Assembly (NCBI GenBank): GCA_052034525.1
Contig: JBPOIK010000112.1
Coordinates: forward strand, 1 to 64,000
Direction: 5' to 3'
Length of the DNA: 64,000 nt
Source of the DNA: JAFGJQ01 sp052034525
GTDB taxonomy: Bacteria; Planctomycetota; Phycisphaerae; UBA1845
Shown here: one piece after another, positions 36,607 through 46,205 of the stretch
Numbering within the stretch: position 1 is the stretch's first letter
Layout of the letters: each line of letters opens with the position of its first letter
The notes under the pieces: generated by a model
What the model was told of the DNA's origin: nothing
Databases searched by the model: none
What the model saw: the letters and a program-made list of their open reading frames with translations, nothing else
Made by a program: the position numbers and the translations under genes

Positions 36607-36832
36607 GGCGTTGGACTCAGTGGGTCAGGGTCTGGCGGTTCAGGCGACGCCGCCGGCAATACTCCGCCTGGCTCAGGCTGCTCGCCTCCAGCGCCGCCAC
36701 GATTCGCTGTCAGCAGCCCGCGCGATCCGACATGGCGCACCTTCAGCCGGCGCATCGTGCCCGCCGGGATCGTGTGGGTTTGGCGATTCGCCGGGGGCGA
36801 TCGCCTGTCCGGAATCCGCGTGGGTTCGCTTT

Positions 36833-37678
36833 CTACCCCTTCAGCCCCGTGGTCGCGATGCCCCGGATGAACGTGCGCTGGGCGAGGAAAAACAGCAGCA
36901 GTACGGGAATCACCGTCAGTGTCGCGGCGGCCAGAAGCTGGTTCCATTCCGTGTTGCCCGAGCGGCTTTGCAGGAATTGCAGTCCCAGCGCCAGCGTGAA
37001 CTGTCCCTGGTGGGTCAGGTACACCAGCGGTCCCAGCAGATCGTTCCAGACGGTCAGAAAATGAAACAGCGCCACGACGGCCAGGGCGGGTTTCGAAAGA
37101 GGAAGCACGATCCGCCAGAACACCCCCCAGGTGGTGCAGCCGTCGATGCGGGCCGCCTCCTCCAGCTCACGCGGAATGGTCATGAAGAACTGCCGCAGCA
37201 GGAAGATGTTGAATGCGCTGCCGAACCAGGCCGGCACCCAGAGCGGCAGAAACGTGCCGATCCAGCCCAGGTGCCGGAAAATCATGTACGTGGGGATCAT
37301 GGTCACGGGAAACGGGATCATCATGGTGGCCAGGCAGATGCCGAACATCACCGTGCGACCGCGAAACGGCACCCGGGCGAAGCCGTACGCGGCGATGGAA
37401 CTCGAGGCCAGCACACCCACCAGGCTCAGGCCCGCGATGATCAGCGTGTTGCGCGTGTAGAGCAGAAAATCGAAGTGCTCCGACCGGAAGACCGCCTCAT
37501 AGGCGTCCGTCCGCGGCTCCTGGGGCAGGAACTTGGGCGGATATGCGATGACCTCCGTGTTCGGCTTCAAGCTGACCATGGCCATCCAGACCAGCGGCAG
37601 CACGAACAGCGCCGAGACTCCGATCAGCGCGACATACGTCGCGAAGCGGGGAAAGAACTGAACGTTCCGTCGGTTCAT
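36833..37678 (-). CDS. Carbohydrate ABC transporter permease, MalG type
   Basis: A 281-residue inner-membrane permease with six predicted helices. The EAA loop that contacts the ATPase is present (ELEEAARIDGCTTWGVFWRIVLPLSKPAL). The start MNRRNVQFF is used; an upstream ATG would add 28 arginine- and proline-rich residues that look non-coding. It lies 124 bases after the first permease gene and completes the transport part of the glucan cluster. No ATP-binding subunit is encoded next to it. Confidence 0.93.
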   Translation of the reverse strand: MNRRNVQFFPRFATYVALIGVSALFVLPLVWMAMVSLKPNTEVIAYPPKFLPQEPRTDAYEAVFRSEHFDFLLYTRNTLIIAGLSLVGVLASSSIAAYGFARVPFRGRTVMFGICLATMMIPFPVTMIPTYMIFRHLGWIGTFLPLWVPAWFGSAFNIFLLRQFFMTIPRELEEAARIDGCTTWGVFWRIVLPLSKPALAVVALFHFLTVWNDLLGPLVYLTHQGQFTLALGLQFLQSRSGNTEWNQLLAAATLTVIPVLLLFFLAQRTFIRGIATTGLKG

Positions 37679-37802
37679 GGCGCTGTGCCGAAAATGGCGG
37701 ATGCCCGACGCCCGAGGTCCGGGCTCAGCAGGATGGGTTGCCGACCACCCGTTCCAGCACACCCATCATTTGTCTTTGGCCGTTGGTCATTTGCCATTTC
37801 TG

Positions 37803-38687
37803 TCACGCTCCCCGATAGTGGACCATCCGACGGCTGAGCCAGAACACCAGGCCCGTCAGGGCCAGGATGATCAGAAGCTGGATCCAGGCCATCGCGCTGG
37901 CGTAGCCCATCTTCAGGAAGCGATACGCGTTGTCATACAGGTACATCGTGTAAAAATAGGTCCCGCGCTCGGGGCCGGGGTTACTCATGACGTAGGGCAG
38001 CGCGAAGATCTGCCACGTGCCGATGATGGCGATGATGACGTTGAACAGGATCACCGGACTGATGCCTGGCAACGTCACGTGCCAGAACTGGCGCAACGGA
38101 TTCGCCCCGTCCAGCCGGGCGGCCTCGTACAGTTCCTCCGGCACGTCCTGCAGCCCGGCCAGGTAAATGACCACCGGCGAGCCGACGCCCCACAGGCTCA
38201 CCAGGATCAGCGAACTCATTGCCCAGCCGGGCGAGGCAAGCCAGGCGGGTCCGCGGATGCCCACCATACCCAGGCCCTGGTTCAGCAGGCCGTATTGCTC
38301 GTTCAGGGCCCACAACCACAAAACGGCCGTCGCCACCACCGGCACGACGGTGGGGACGAAGATGCAGGTCCGGAAGATTCCCTGTCCCCGCACGCGGCGG
38401 TTCAGCAGGACGGCCAGCAGCACCGCCACCAGCGTGCCCAGCGGGATCGCGCCGGCGGCATAGATGAACGTGTTGCCCAGCACCTTGTGAAAAACCGGAT
38501 CGACGGCCAGTTGGCGGTAGTTCTGCGTGCCGGTGAAGATCGCGGGCTGCAGCAGCGGATAATCGCAGAAGCTCAGATACAGCGAGATTGCCATCGGGAC
38601 GGCCAGGAAGAACAGAAACCCCAGCCACCAGGGGGCCGTCCACAGCAGGCCGGTGAGTTGTCGGGGTAGTCTCATGCGCTCGCTCAC
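37803..38687 (-). CDS. Carbohydrate ABC transporter permease, MalF type
   Basis: A 294-residue permease with six helices and the EAA loop ELYEAARLDGANPLRQFWHVTLPGISP. Length and order fit MalF/UgpA-like subunits without the extra MalF loop. Its ATG overlaps the stop of the solute-binding protein gene as ATGA. It pairs with the second permease downstream. Confidence 0.93.
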   Translation of the reverse strand: MSERMRLPRQLTGLLWTAPWWLGFLFFLAVPMAISLYLSFCDYPLLQPAIFTGTQNYRQLAVDPVFHKVLGNTFIYAAGAIPLGTLVAVLLAVLLNRRVRGQGIFRTCIFVPTVVPVVATAVLWLWALNEQYGLLNQGLGMVGIRGPAWLASPGWAMSSLILVSLWGVGSPVVIYLAGLQDVPEELYEAARLDGANPLRQFWHVTLPGISPVILFNVIIAIIGTWQIFALPYVMSNPGPERGTYFYTMYLYDNAYRFLKMGYASAMAWIQLLIILALTGLVFWLSRRMVHYRGA

Positions 38688-40027
38688 GGCGAAGCCTCGG
38701 CCGCCTGCCGCAGGGCGGCCATCCGCTGATATTCGTTCACGATCACGTCGATTTTGGCCTGGGTCTGGCGCAGGGCTTCGTCCGGCGGGCGATGGCCCTG
38801 CAGAATGCTCTCGACCAGGAAAAGCATTTCCACGGACGCTTCGGCCCAGGTGGGCATGCGCGGATAGCCGAACACCTCGTCGGAGTCCGCCAGCGCGTCC
38901 AGCGTGCGGATGTGTTCGCGGATCGGGTGGTTCTCGAAAAAGTCGTCGCTGGGCGTCCGGAAGGGGGAAAGCTTCCAGTGTTCCCGACAGAGCCGCTCCA
39001 GCACATCCTGCCGCAGCACATAGCGCAGAAACCGCATCGCCTCGCGAGGGTGTGGCGAACCGCGCGGGATCACAAACACGTCCGAGCTGACGAACACCGG
39101 CTGCCGATCCTCCCGATCGGCCGGGAAACGGGCGACGCCGTATTCCAGCGACGGCTTATACTGCCTGACCCAGTTGGCTACCCACGGGCCCTGGTAGACC
39201 ATGGCCAGTCCTTCGGCCAGAAACGGGTTCAGCGGCCCTTCCACCGCCCCGACGTTGGCCTCGAAGGCAATCGACTGCTTGAGGCCCATTTCCATTCGCT
39301 GGTCGTACATCCAGTGGTGCGCGGCCCGGCCGGCCGGCGTGTCCAGCGTGAAGTGGTGCCCGTCCCACAGATTGCCGCCGAAGAAATACGGCCACACCCA
39401 GTGCCACCAGCCCAGCAGCTTGGGCGCGGGGATGAACCCGGCCTGGACGATCCGTCCCTCCTTGTACCGGGTGAGCCGGCGGGAATACTCGTCGAGTTCG
39501 GCGATGGTCTGCGGCGGACGCTCGGGATCGAGCCCCGCTTCGCGGAAGAGGCGTTTGTTGTAATACAAGGCGATGACGTACGGCGTGCTCGGCAGGGCGA
39601 AGAGCCGGTCGTTGTAGACCCCGATGTTCCACCAGGCGGGTTTGAACGCGCCGGCGTCGATGCCGGACTCGCGCACGAGATCATCCAGCGGCATCAGCGC
39701 GTCCCGATCGGCGAACTGGGCGATAATATGATCGTAAAGGCCCGCCAGGTCGGGTGGGTCGCCGCCCGCGATGGCCACCAGCGTGCGTTGATCGACGTTG
39801 CTGACCGCCAGGTACTCCACCCAGATGCCGTCCGAAACGCCCTGTGTCCGGTTGTATTCGTCGACGATTCGCCTCATGACGGCGCCTTCGACGCCCGTCC
39901 ATTTCTCCCAGTAGCGGATGACGGCCCGGTCGGGCGGAACGTGCTGCGCCTGCCGCGGTCCGAACGCCAGTAACGCCAGCGCCGGCAGAACGAGCAGAAG
40001 AAAGATGAGAGTGCCACGAAAAGTCAC
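38684..40027 (-). CDS. Extracellular sugar-binding protein of the ABC transporter
   Basis: A 447-residue type 1 solute-binding protein. The N-terminal hydrophobic helix (TLIFLLLVLPALALLAF) acts as signal or anchor; there is no lipobox. The ligand-binding fold is seen in VIRYWEKWTGVEGAVMRRIV, DPPDLAGLYDHIIAQFADR and GPWVANWVRQYKPSLEYGV. It would hand an oligosaccharide to the two permeases encoded right after it. No ATG is suitably placed; GTG 40027 is the best start, without a strong ribosome binding site. Confidence 0.9.
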   Translation of the reverse strand: MTFRGTLIFLLLVLPALALLAFGPRQAQHVPPDRAVIRYWEKWTGVEGAVMRRIVDEYNRTQGVSDGIWVEYLAVSNVDQRTLVAIAGGDPPDLAGLYDHIIAQFADRDALMPLDDLVRESGIDAGAFKPAWWNIGVYNDRLFALPSTPYVIALYYNKRLFREAGLDPERPPQTIAELDEYSRRLTRYKEGRIVQAGFIPAPKLLGWWHWVWPYFFGGNLWDGHHFTLDTPAGRAAHHWMYDQRMEMGLKQSIAFEANVGAVEGPLNPFLAEGLAMVYQGPWVANWVRQYKPSLEYGVARFPADREDRQPVFVSSDVFVIPRGSPHPREAMRFLRYVLRQDVLERLCREHWKLSPFRTPSDDFFENHPIREHIRTLDALADSDEVFGYPRMPTWAEASVEMLFLVESILQGHRPPDEALRQTQAKIDVIVNEYQRMAALRQAAEASP

Positions 40028-40163
40028 GGAAGTCAGACCATCGGCTTTTCCACCGCCGGCCTCACGGATCGGTGCCGCGTGCTTCGTGCGGGCCGAGCCG
40101 GGAGCGTCTCCGAGCCGGCGAACGGTCGCGGCCCGCACGGCGGCCCCGGCAACCCACGGCCTT

Positions 40164-42437
40164 CTACAACCCGTCCACGAGCCGGGCGAAGATGCCCCAG
40201 TCGGCCAGGTCCACGTCGTTATCGCCGTCCAGATCGCATTCGGCAAAGCGAGCGGCCGTGCAGCCGGCGGGGACCGCGCTGTTTCCCGGTCCGCTGAAGC
40301 AGGCGGCGAACAGGCCGTGATCGCCGTCATCCACGAACCCGTCGTCGTTCAGATCGCCTTCGAGCGTCCAGCCGATCGCGCGAAGCATGGGCTTGATCTC
40401 CGGGTTCCGCATGAACAGCTTCCAGCACAGCCCGGTGCGGTAATTCTCGATCATGACCACGATCGGCCCCTGGTCGATGGCCAGGTACGTGTTTGAGAAC
40501 CAGTGCATCCCGGGGTGAAACGCGTCGCGGAAGCCGTAGGGGCCCACAAGCCCGCTGGTATACGTGTCGAAAAAGTACCGCAGCGTGGCCAGGGACTCGT
40601 CCGGCGTGAACGGCATGGCGCTCATGGCGGACGTGGGGGCGATGGTACCGTTGTCGTTGGTCGGCGAATGCGCGGCGTAGCCCCACGGATTCGAGCTGGC
40701 GGTCAGCCCCCAGGCCAGGGCGTTGTAGCCGACGTGGCCCTGCGGATTGTGCTGGGCGTACGCCCGGTGGATCAGCGAGGTGTTGCGGGCGTTGTCGAAG
40801 TAGTTGCAGTACGCATCACTCTTGTAGCGCGGGTCAAAGCCCAGGAAGGAGTAGTGGGTGAAGAACAGCGGACCGCCCAGCGGCGGACCGACCCACTGCC
40901 GGTAGCCGTAATACGTGTTCGGATTCCCGTAAGTCCCCAGGCCGGCCCAGCCGTTGTAGTAACAGGCGGCGGGTATGGGGTGCGTGGGGGAGGCGATGGC
41001 CAGGAGGTACGCGATCATCGTCTCGCTGTATCCCCGGATGGGCAGGTTCATCTCCCAGCCGTACTCGGGCGACCAGTGCCAGTACAGCACCGGGCTGGAC
41101 GGATACCGACGGTACCAGTCCCATTCGATACCCTCCCACAGGTCGGTGGCGCGCGTGCGGATCTCAGTCTCCACGGGGTCGGCACCATCGAAGTATTGCC
41201 GCACGGTGAGCAGGCCCTGAGCGAGGTAGGAGGTCTCGACGAGGTCCGCCCCGTTGTCCTCCGCGATACCGAACGGAATGGTGGCCCCCGTGGTGCCGTT
41301 GATCCAGTGCGACCAGGCGCCGTGGTAGCGGACGGCCGTCTCGCCGAGGAAGGTCACCATCTGCAGTACGCGGTCGGCCGCGGCGGCCCGGGTCACGAAA
41401 CCACGGTTCGCGCCGACGACGATGCACATGAGGCCCATACCCGTGCCGCCGGTTGCGCATGCGTCGTAGCCGTGGAAAAGCCCCTCCCGGCTCAATCCGC
41501 TTACCGGGTGGGCGAAATCCCAGAAGTAGCTGAAGGTGGCCTGCTGGAGCGCGTCGAGCAACTCGTCATCCGTCAGGCCGTTGTACTCGGCGGACGCCAC
41601 GGCGGACGGCGCCGTCTCCTGCCCGTTGATCACGGTCGTCGCGTAGTAGTAGCTTCTTCCGGTGCCGGGCCCGACGGGGTCGATGTACGTCGCGTTCGGG
41701 TGGGGCGTGGCGGTCAGCCGCGCAAACGGCCCGCCGGGCGAGGCGGAGCGATACACGTGGTAGCCTTGTGCGCCGTTGTCGGTCGATGGGTTCCAGGCCA
41801 GCAGGTTGTGTTCTTCGAACGCCACGACCCCGAGATTCGTGGGCGTGGTCACCGTCGTGGGGCCGCGGAAGCGGAGATTGTCCACGTAGATGGTGCCATC
41901 GGCGCCGGGCATGCCTTCAAACACGAAGGCCCAGATCTGATCCAGACCCGTCTGCGTGCGCGTCGAAACGTTGAAGGATACGGTCGTCCAGACGCCGGTG
42001 CTGACCGGCAGCCCGGTGGCGCTTTGCCAGGCGTCCGGCGGGTGCCAGTTGGGGCTCCAGATGCCGACGATGGAAGGGAGGGCGGACGGAGTGGCAATGT
42101 AGACGTCGGCCAGCAACTCTTCCTGCCCGTCCAGGTCATAGGTGGCGCCGGACCAGAAGTGACGGTACTCCACCTTGCCGTCTTCACCGGTGAAGGTGAG
42201 TCTCAACACGTACTCGCCGTCCGTGGCCGGCGGGACTCCGGCCACGCCCCCCTTCACGCGGGTGACCACCAGTCCGGGGTCGCCCGCACTGACGCTCAGG
42301 GCCGTTTCCGACGGTTCATAGCTGGCCAGCGGCGTGTCGGTATCCGCGGCTGCCGTGTGGATCAGAACGAGCGAGAGAACGACCGCTCCCAGGCACGTGC
42401 CGCAACCGTTGACTCGTTTTCGATGATTACGTGACAT
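40164..42437 (-). CDS. Secreted GH144-type glucanase with dockerin-like tail
   Basis: A 757-residue exported enzyme. After a signal peptide comes a beta-sandwich region like a carbohydrate-binding module (about 30-185), then a fibronectin-type domain (about 190-280). The catalytic glycoamylase/GH144 domain (about 290-690) is clear from FSYFWDFAHPVSGLSREG, ATGGTGMGLM, HGAWSHWINGTTGATIPFG, DLVETSYLAQGLLTVRQYF and LYWHWSPEYGW. GH144 members characterised so far are endo-beta-1,2-glucanases. The last 65 residues hold two EF-hand-like loops (DLNDDGFVDDGDH and DLDGDNDVDLADW). The start overlaps the GH1 stop by 11 bases; ATG 42476 is an alternative. Confidence 0.88.
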   Translation of the reverse strand: MSRNHRKRVNGCGTCLGAVVLSLVLIHTAAADTDTPLASYEPSETALSVSAGDPGLVVTRVKGGVAGVPPATDGEYVLRLTFTGEDGKVEYRHFWSGATYDLDGQEELLADVYIATPSALPSIVGIWSPNWHPPDAWQSATGLPVSTGVWTTVSFNVSTRTQTGLDQIWAFVFEGMPGADGTIYVDNLRFRGPTTVTTPTNLGVVAFEEHNLLAWNPSTDNGAQGYHVYRSASPGGPFARLTATPHPNATYIDPVGPGTGRSYYYATTVINGQETAPSAVASAEYNGLTDDELLDALQQATFSYFWDFAHPVSGLSREGLFHGYDACATGGTGMGLMCIVVGANRGFVTRAAAADRVLQMVTFLGETAVRYHGAWSHWINGTTGATIPFGIAEDNGADLVETSYLAQGLLTVRQYFDGADPVETEIRTRATDLWEGIEWDWYRRYPSSPVLYWHWSPEYGWEMNLPIRGYSETMIAYLLAIASPTHPIPAACYYNGWAGLGTYGNPNTYYGYRQWVGPPLGGPLFFTHYSFLGFDPRYKSDAYCNYFDNARNTSLIHRAYAQHNPQGHVGYNALAWGLTASSNPWGYAAHSPTNDNGTIAPTSAMSAMPFTPDESLATLRYFFDTYTSGLVGPYGFRDAFHPGMHWFSNTYLAIDQGPIVVMIENYRTGLCWKLFMRNPEIKPMLRAIGWTLEGDLNDDGFVDDGDHGLFAACFSGPGNSAVPAGCTAARFAECDLDGDNDVDLADWGIFARLVDGL

Positions 42438-43782
42438 TTTCCATTCCCATCCCGTTGGTTTTGATGAGATTCGCATACCACAGGCCGCTGGCCTTGATGA
42501 TCCGCTGCTGGGTCTCGTAATCGCAGCGGATCAGCCCGAACCGTTTCTCATAGCCGGCCGCCCACTCGAAATTGTCCAGAAGCGACCAGCAGAAGTACCC
42601 TCGAATGTCCAGCCCTTCGCCCAGGGCGTCGCGCAACACTCTGATGTGATCGCGGAGGTAGGCGATGCGGTTCGCGTCGTGGACGTGGCCGTCGGGGCCC
42701 GGCTGATCGTTGTAGCAGGCGCCGTTTTCGGTGATGTAGAAGGGCAGACCCGGATAGCGCTGCGCCAGCCAGTGCAGCAGCCGGCCGAACCCGTCCGGCG
42801 TGATGGGCCAGCCCATGTCCGTGTGCGATCGATGAAGCTGGGCCTGCCTCCGGTACTGAAGGGCTCCGTCATTCGCCGAATGGCAGACGACGTTGCTCAT
42901 GTAGTAGTTCAGGGCGATGAAGTCCACAGAGCCCCGGAGCAGGTCCGCGTCTTCGTCGGAAAAGGCGGGCAGCAGGTCGCCCAGCCGCTCGCGCAGGACC
43001 GCCGGATAGTCGCCGTAGAAACACGGATCGGCGAACCAGCCGCCGAAGGCGAGCATCGCGCGTTCCGCGGCCGCGCGGTCCTCCTCCGTATCCGTTGCGG
43101 GCTGGCTGTACTCGGTATTCAGGGCGAAGCTGATTGCCCCATCGGCACGTCCGGCCGCGCGGTACGCGGCCACGGCATACGCGTGTGCGCGCAGCAGGTT
43201 GTGTCCCGCCCGGTAGCCCCAGGCCCGGTTGCGAATCCCCGGCGCATGGCATCCGGAGAAGTAGCCTGCGTCCACCACCACCCATGGTTCGTTGAGGGTC
43301 AGCCAGAAGCGCACGCGGTCTCCGAGCCGGTCATACAGGCACGCCGCATAGTCGGCGAAGATCCGCGGCAGATCGTCATGGCGCCACCCGCCCAACTCCA
43401 TCTGCAGGGCGGCGGGCAGGTCCCAGTGATACAGCGTCACGAACGGTTCGATGCCGGCCTCCGTGAGTCGGTCCACGAGCCGGTCGTAGAAGTCCAGGCC
43501 CTTCTCATTGACGGTTCCGCGGCCGTGAGGCATGACGCGGGGCCAGCTTATGCTGAACCGGTATGCGTTGAGCCGCAGGCGGCGCATAAGCTCCACGTCC
43601 TCGGGCCAGCGATGGTAGTGGTCGCAGGCGATGTCCCCGGTTTCTCCGCCGACTGTCTTGCCGGGGGTGTGGCAGAACACGTCCCAGATGCTGGGCCCGC
43701 GCCCGTCTTCGCGCGCGGCACCCTCGATCTGGTACGCCGCCGTTGCCGCCCCCCAGAAGAAGTTCGTCGGAAACGCTTTCAT
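42427..43782 (-). CDS. Family 1 beta-glucosidase
   Basis: A 451-residue GH1 enzyme of normal length with no signal peptide, so it is cytoplasmic. It has FFWGAATAAYQIEGA at the N-terminus, the acid/base glutamate in TLNEP near residue 163 and the nucleophile in ITENG near residue 351. GYFCWSLLDNFEWAAGYEKRFGL completes the C-terminal signature. It would split glucose from the beta-linked oligosaccharides brought in by the ABC transporter. It is the first gene of the cluster. ATG 43782 is used rather than the GTG 12 bases upstream, because it begins the typical family start. Confidence 0.95.
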   Translation of the reverse strand: MKAFPTNFFWGAATAAYQIEGAAREDGRGPSIWDVFCHTPGKTVGGETGDIACDHYHRWPEDVELMRRLRLNAYRFSISWPRVMPHGRGTVNEKGLDFYDRLVDRLTEAGIEPFVTLYHWDLPAALQMELGGWRHDDLPRIFADYAACLYDRLGDRVRFWLTLNEPWVVVDAGYFSGCHAPGIRNRAWGYRAGHNLLRAHAYAVAAYRAAGRADGAISFALNTEYSQPATDTEEDRAAAERAMLAFGGWFADPCFYGDYPAVLRERLGDLLPAFSDEDADLLRGSVDFIALNYYMSNVVCHSANDGALQYRRQAQLHRSHTDMGWPITPDGFGRLLHWLAQRYPGLPFYITENGACYNDQPGPDGHVHDANRIAYLRDHIRVLRDALGEGLDIRGYFCWSLLDNFEWAAGYEKRFGLIRCDYETQQRIIKASGLWYANLIKTNGMGMENVT

Positions 43783-43833
43783 AGCCTTCTGCACTCCGCC
43801 AACCGAGAGAAATGGTCGGATCTCCGACTCACC

Positions 43834-43839
43834 ATTGTA
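43834..43839 (-). promoter_or_regulatory. Possible -10 of the glucan cluster promoter
   Basis: Minus-strand TACAAT about 52 bases before the beta-glucosidase ATG. No good -35 is found 16-18 bases upstream, suggesting either an activated promoter or chance. Confidence 0.3.
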
Positions 43840-44035
43840 CCCGATTACGCTGGTTTGCGGGCGGCGAAAGTGCCCGGAGGCGCATGATTCTGGATCGTAC
43901 CGTTACCAGAACCAGGCGGTAAACGCATCAGTAACCTTCGCTATCACAGGCTATTATGCGGCCTCCACCCCATGTTGGGGCCGGATTCTGGACGCCGCCG
44001 CCCAGCACGTCATAGAATTTAAGCGTACCAGGAAA

Positions 44036-44049
44036 TGAAAGCGCTTGCA
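44036..44049. promoter_or_regulatory. LacI/CcpA-type operator
   Basis: The 14-mer TGAAAGCGCTTGCA fits the LacI-family (cre-like) consensus with the central CG and the perfect core AAGCGCTT. It covers the -35 hexamer of the promoter for the plus-strand PEP-CTERM operon and lies about 240 bases from the beta-glucosidase start on the other side. No LacI-family gene is in the window. Confidence 0.65.
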
Positions 44050-44073
44050 ATAGCCTTCTGGATTTGGTACAGT
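44045..44073 (+). promoter_or_regulatory. Promoter of the PEP-CTERM/prepilin operon
   Basis: TTGCAA (44045-44050) and TACAGT (44068-44073) with a 17-base spacer. Predicted start of transcription is near 44080, giving a leader of about 135 nt. GGAGGAGG lies just before the ATG at 44214. Confidence 0.55.
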
Positions 44074-44213
44074 GCCACGCATCGGAGGAAACCCGTCTGA
44101 ATCTCTCTCGAGGCAGGATGGGGAGCTCGGGCGTGTGTCTCGTCGCGGACCGAGCAACCCCTGAGGAAAACGAAGGACTTACGAGGCTCATCTCTTGATG
44201 GAGGAGGACTCTC

Positions 44214-45023
44214 ATGGAGCGAATTGCAAGAAGAGCAATGATTGTGGCGGTGCTGGCGGTCGCGGGGTTGGCTGTGGTCTCGGCCAACGCGGCGGCGCCG
44301 GCAGTGGACAGCGCGATTATCAAGACGCGCATCTTCAACGACCATCCGGATTCCATTGTGACGACAGTCAACAGCTACCCGGCGTCCATCCTGATCAAGG
44401 ATGAGAAGCTGGACGGAGCCGGTTGGGCAAACCGACATAATTTCCGCCTCTCGGACAACGGCGGGGTGTCGGCAGCGGTGTTCATGAATGACCACGAATT
44501 TTCTCTCTTTGCGGATGTGACGATCACGGGGTCGGCCCCCGCCGAAGGCGGATTGGAACTCGCGCCCTGGTGGTCCAAAGACGTGGGCGGGGTGTTCATG
44601 GTGCATGCCGGAACCGGCGAGATCGCGTCCTTCGGCGGTCGGCTGCCGTTCTACAGCTTCACGGCTGACCAGGGGCTGACGTACACCAAGGGCGAGACCG
44701 TCCGGCAGGGGATCATTTATACCCCCAACAGCCTGACGGAATTGGATCCGGCCACCATCGAGTACGTCCTGATTCAGGATGGAATCACCTACACGTCCGG
44801 GCCGTTGGGGTTCGACATGGGCAATCCCGCCGAGGATCCGCCCTACGGGCTGTGGGGCATTCTGAACGACGCCCGGCTCGGCGGGTACGTGCAGATTCAG
44901 GGGCAGCACGAGAACCCGGACATGTGGGGCCAGATTGAGTTCGGCAACATCGTGTTTGTGCCGGAGCCGGCGGCGTTGGCCCTGCTGGCCCTGGGCGGGC
45001 TGGCGGTGCTGCGCCGGCGCTAG
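44214..45023 (+). CDS. PEP-CTERM sorting-signal protein
   Basis: A 269-residue secreted protein with a signal peptide cut near ANAAAP. It ends in the classic PEP-CTERM tail: VPEPAA, a hydrophobic run and a basic RRR terminus, recognised by an exosortase. The middle part (SDNGGVSAAVFMNDHEFSLF) is beta-rich and not recognised. Such proteins are usually found on the cell surface or in exopolysaccharide. It is the first gene of a three-gene operon. Confidence 0.9.
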   Translation: MERIARRAMIVAVLAVAGLAVVSANAAAPAVDSAIIKTRIFNDHPDSIVTTVNSYPASILIKDEKLDGAGWANRHNFRLSDNGGVSAAVFMNDHEFSLFADVTITGSAPAEGGLELAPWWSKDVGGVFMVHAGTGEIASFGGRLPFYSFTADQGLTYTKGETVRQGIIYTPNSLTELDPATIEYVLIQDGITYTSGPLGFDMGNPAEDPPYGLWGILNDARLGGYVQIQGQHENPDMWGQIEFGNIVFVPEPAALALLALGGLAVLRRR

Positions 45024-45180
45024 AGACCGACTGGAAAGCGGGTCTCCCAATGGGCGACCGGTCCCACAAGGACGGAGTCCCACGGAGACCCGGTGGCGGA
45101 ACGCGACACCGGCGTTGGCCGGGTAACGACCTCGCCGGTGTCGCGGAACCCCGAGCGGGAGACAGAAAGGAAGGTTTCCC

Positions 45181-46107
45181 ATGGCGAGGACGGCGCGGAT
45201 GGACGGCAGGGGAAATCGGGCGTTCACGCTGATCGAATTGTTGGTGGTGGTGTCGATTATCGCCCTGCTCGTTGCGATTCTGCTGCCCTCGCTGAAGAAA
45301 GCGCGAGACCAGGCGAAGGACACGATGTGCCGCTCCAACATGCATCAGCAGGGGCTCGCCACCGGGTATTATGCCCAGGATTTTGGCGATTACCTGCCGT
45401 GGATGAAGGGGCGAGACAACGGGAGCGGGAACCCCGATCCGCGGTTGCGGTTCACGCGGGCACCGTACTCACAATACCACCTGCTCTTCCACCTTGTACC
45501 ATATACAAAGACAACGAAGGTCTTCCTCTGCCCTCAGGCCGTGGGAGGTCCGGTGGTTCAGAATCGAATCGGTCGTGGACCTCGCTCGGTACTCGGGTAC
45601 CCCGTGACAAACGAATCCGAAACATTCCCCGGCAAGCAGAGCGACATGGGCATTGCGGCGTACTGTGTGCGGCGGTCGGATGAACTCTGGCCCCAGATGC
45701 AGGCCAAGCTGTTTCCACGGATCCCGCTCACGGGAGAACCGTACGTCAAAGAGCTCTACGCTGAGTACTGGTTCAACGACTGGAGTTACGGGGCTACGGT
45801 GGGGCCTTTCGCCATTCCGGCGATCAACGGCAATCAGGTCAACAAAATCACGTATCCCAGCATCGCGGTCATGATGAGCGACGCGGTTCATTGGAACCCG
45901 CGCCACCGTGGCGGAACGGGCAGTCATCTGATGTTCGTGGACGCGCATGTGGACTTCTACAAGCTCGACAACCATCACGACCGCGAGGGTCACAACAGCG
46001 GCATCCGACGCTGGGCGAATGCCCTGGATAAGGACAGGTTCGGCAATCGGCCATTCTGGTCGTGGGGACTGGGACGAGGGAACAACCCGGTGAACGGGGA
46101 TCAGTAG
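45181..46107 (+). CDS. Type II secretion/type IV prepilin-like protein
   Basis: A 308-residue protein with a short basic leader and the prepilin N-terminal helix FTLIELLVVVSIIALLVAILLPSLKK. The residue before the cleavage site is alanine instead of the usual glycine, and the E at position +5 is kept. The C-terminal part has MFVDAHVDFYKL, like the DUF1559-type proteins abundant in planctomycetes. AGGAAGG precedes the ATG. It lies 157 bases after the PEP-CTERM gene; a small hairpin (GAGACC/GGTCTC, 45023-45046) lies between. Confidence 0.9.
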   Translation: MARTARMDGRGNRAFTLIELLVVVSIIALLVAILLPSLKKARDQAKDTMCRSNMHQQGLATGYYAQDFGDYLPWMKGRDNGSGNPDPRLRFTRAPYSQYHLLFHLVPYTKTTKVFLCPQAVGGPVVQNRIGRGPRSVLGYPVTNESETFPGKQSDMGIAAYCVRRSDELWPQMQAKLFPRIPLTGEPYVKELYAEYWFNDWSYGATVGPFAIPAINGNQVNKITYPSIAVMMSDAVHWNPRHRGGTGSHLMFVDAHVDFYKLDNHHDREGHNSGIRRWANALDKDRFGNRPFWSWGLGRGNNPVNGDQ

Positions 46108-46205
46108 TCGCAAAAGACGCGGTAGGACCGCCCGATTCAGCCGGGAGCAATGGGTAGCCGACCGCAGAGCGGAAAACACATCAGACTTCGATGGAGGTGC
46201 GGAAG

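Noticed and set aside
36398..37837. A 479-codon plus-strand open frame across the REP/tandem repeat region and the permease gene
   Set aside because: It runs antisense to a clear ABC permease and through non-coding repeats; its translation is Arg/His/Gln-rich low-complexity, typical of antisense frames in GC-rich DNA.
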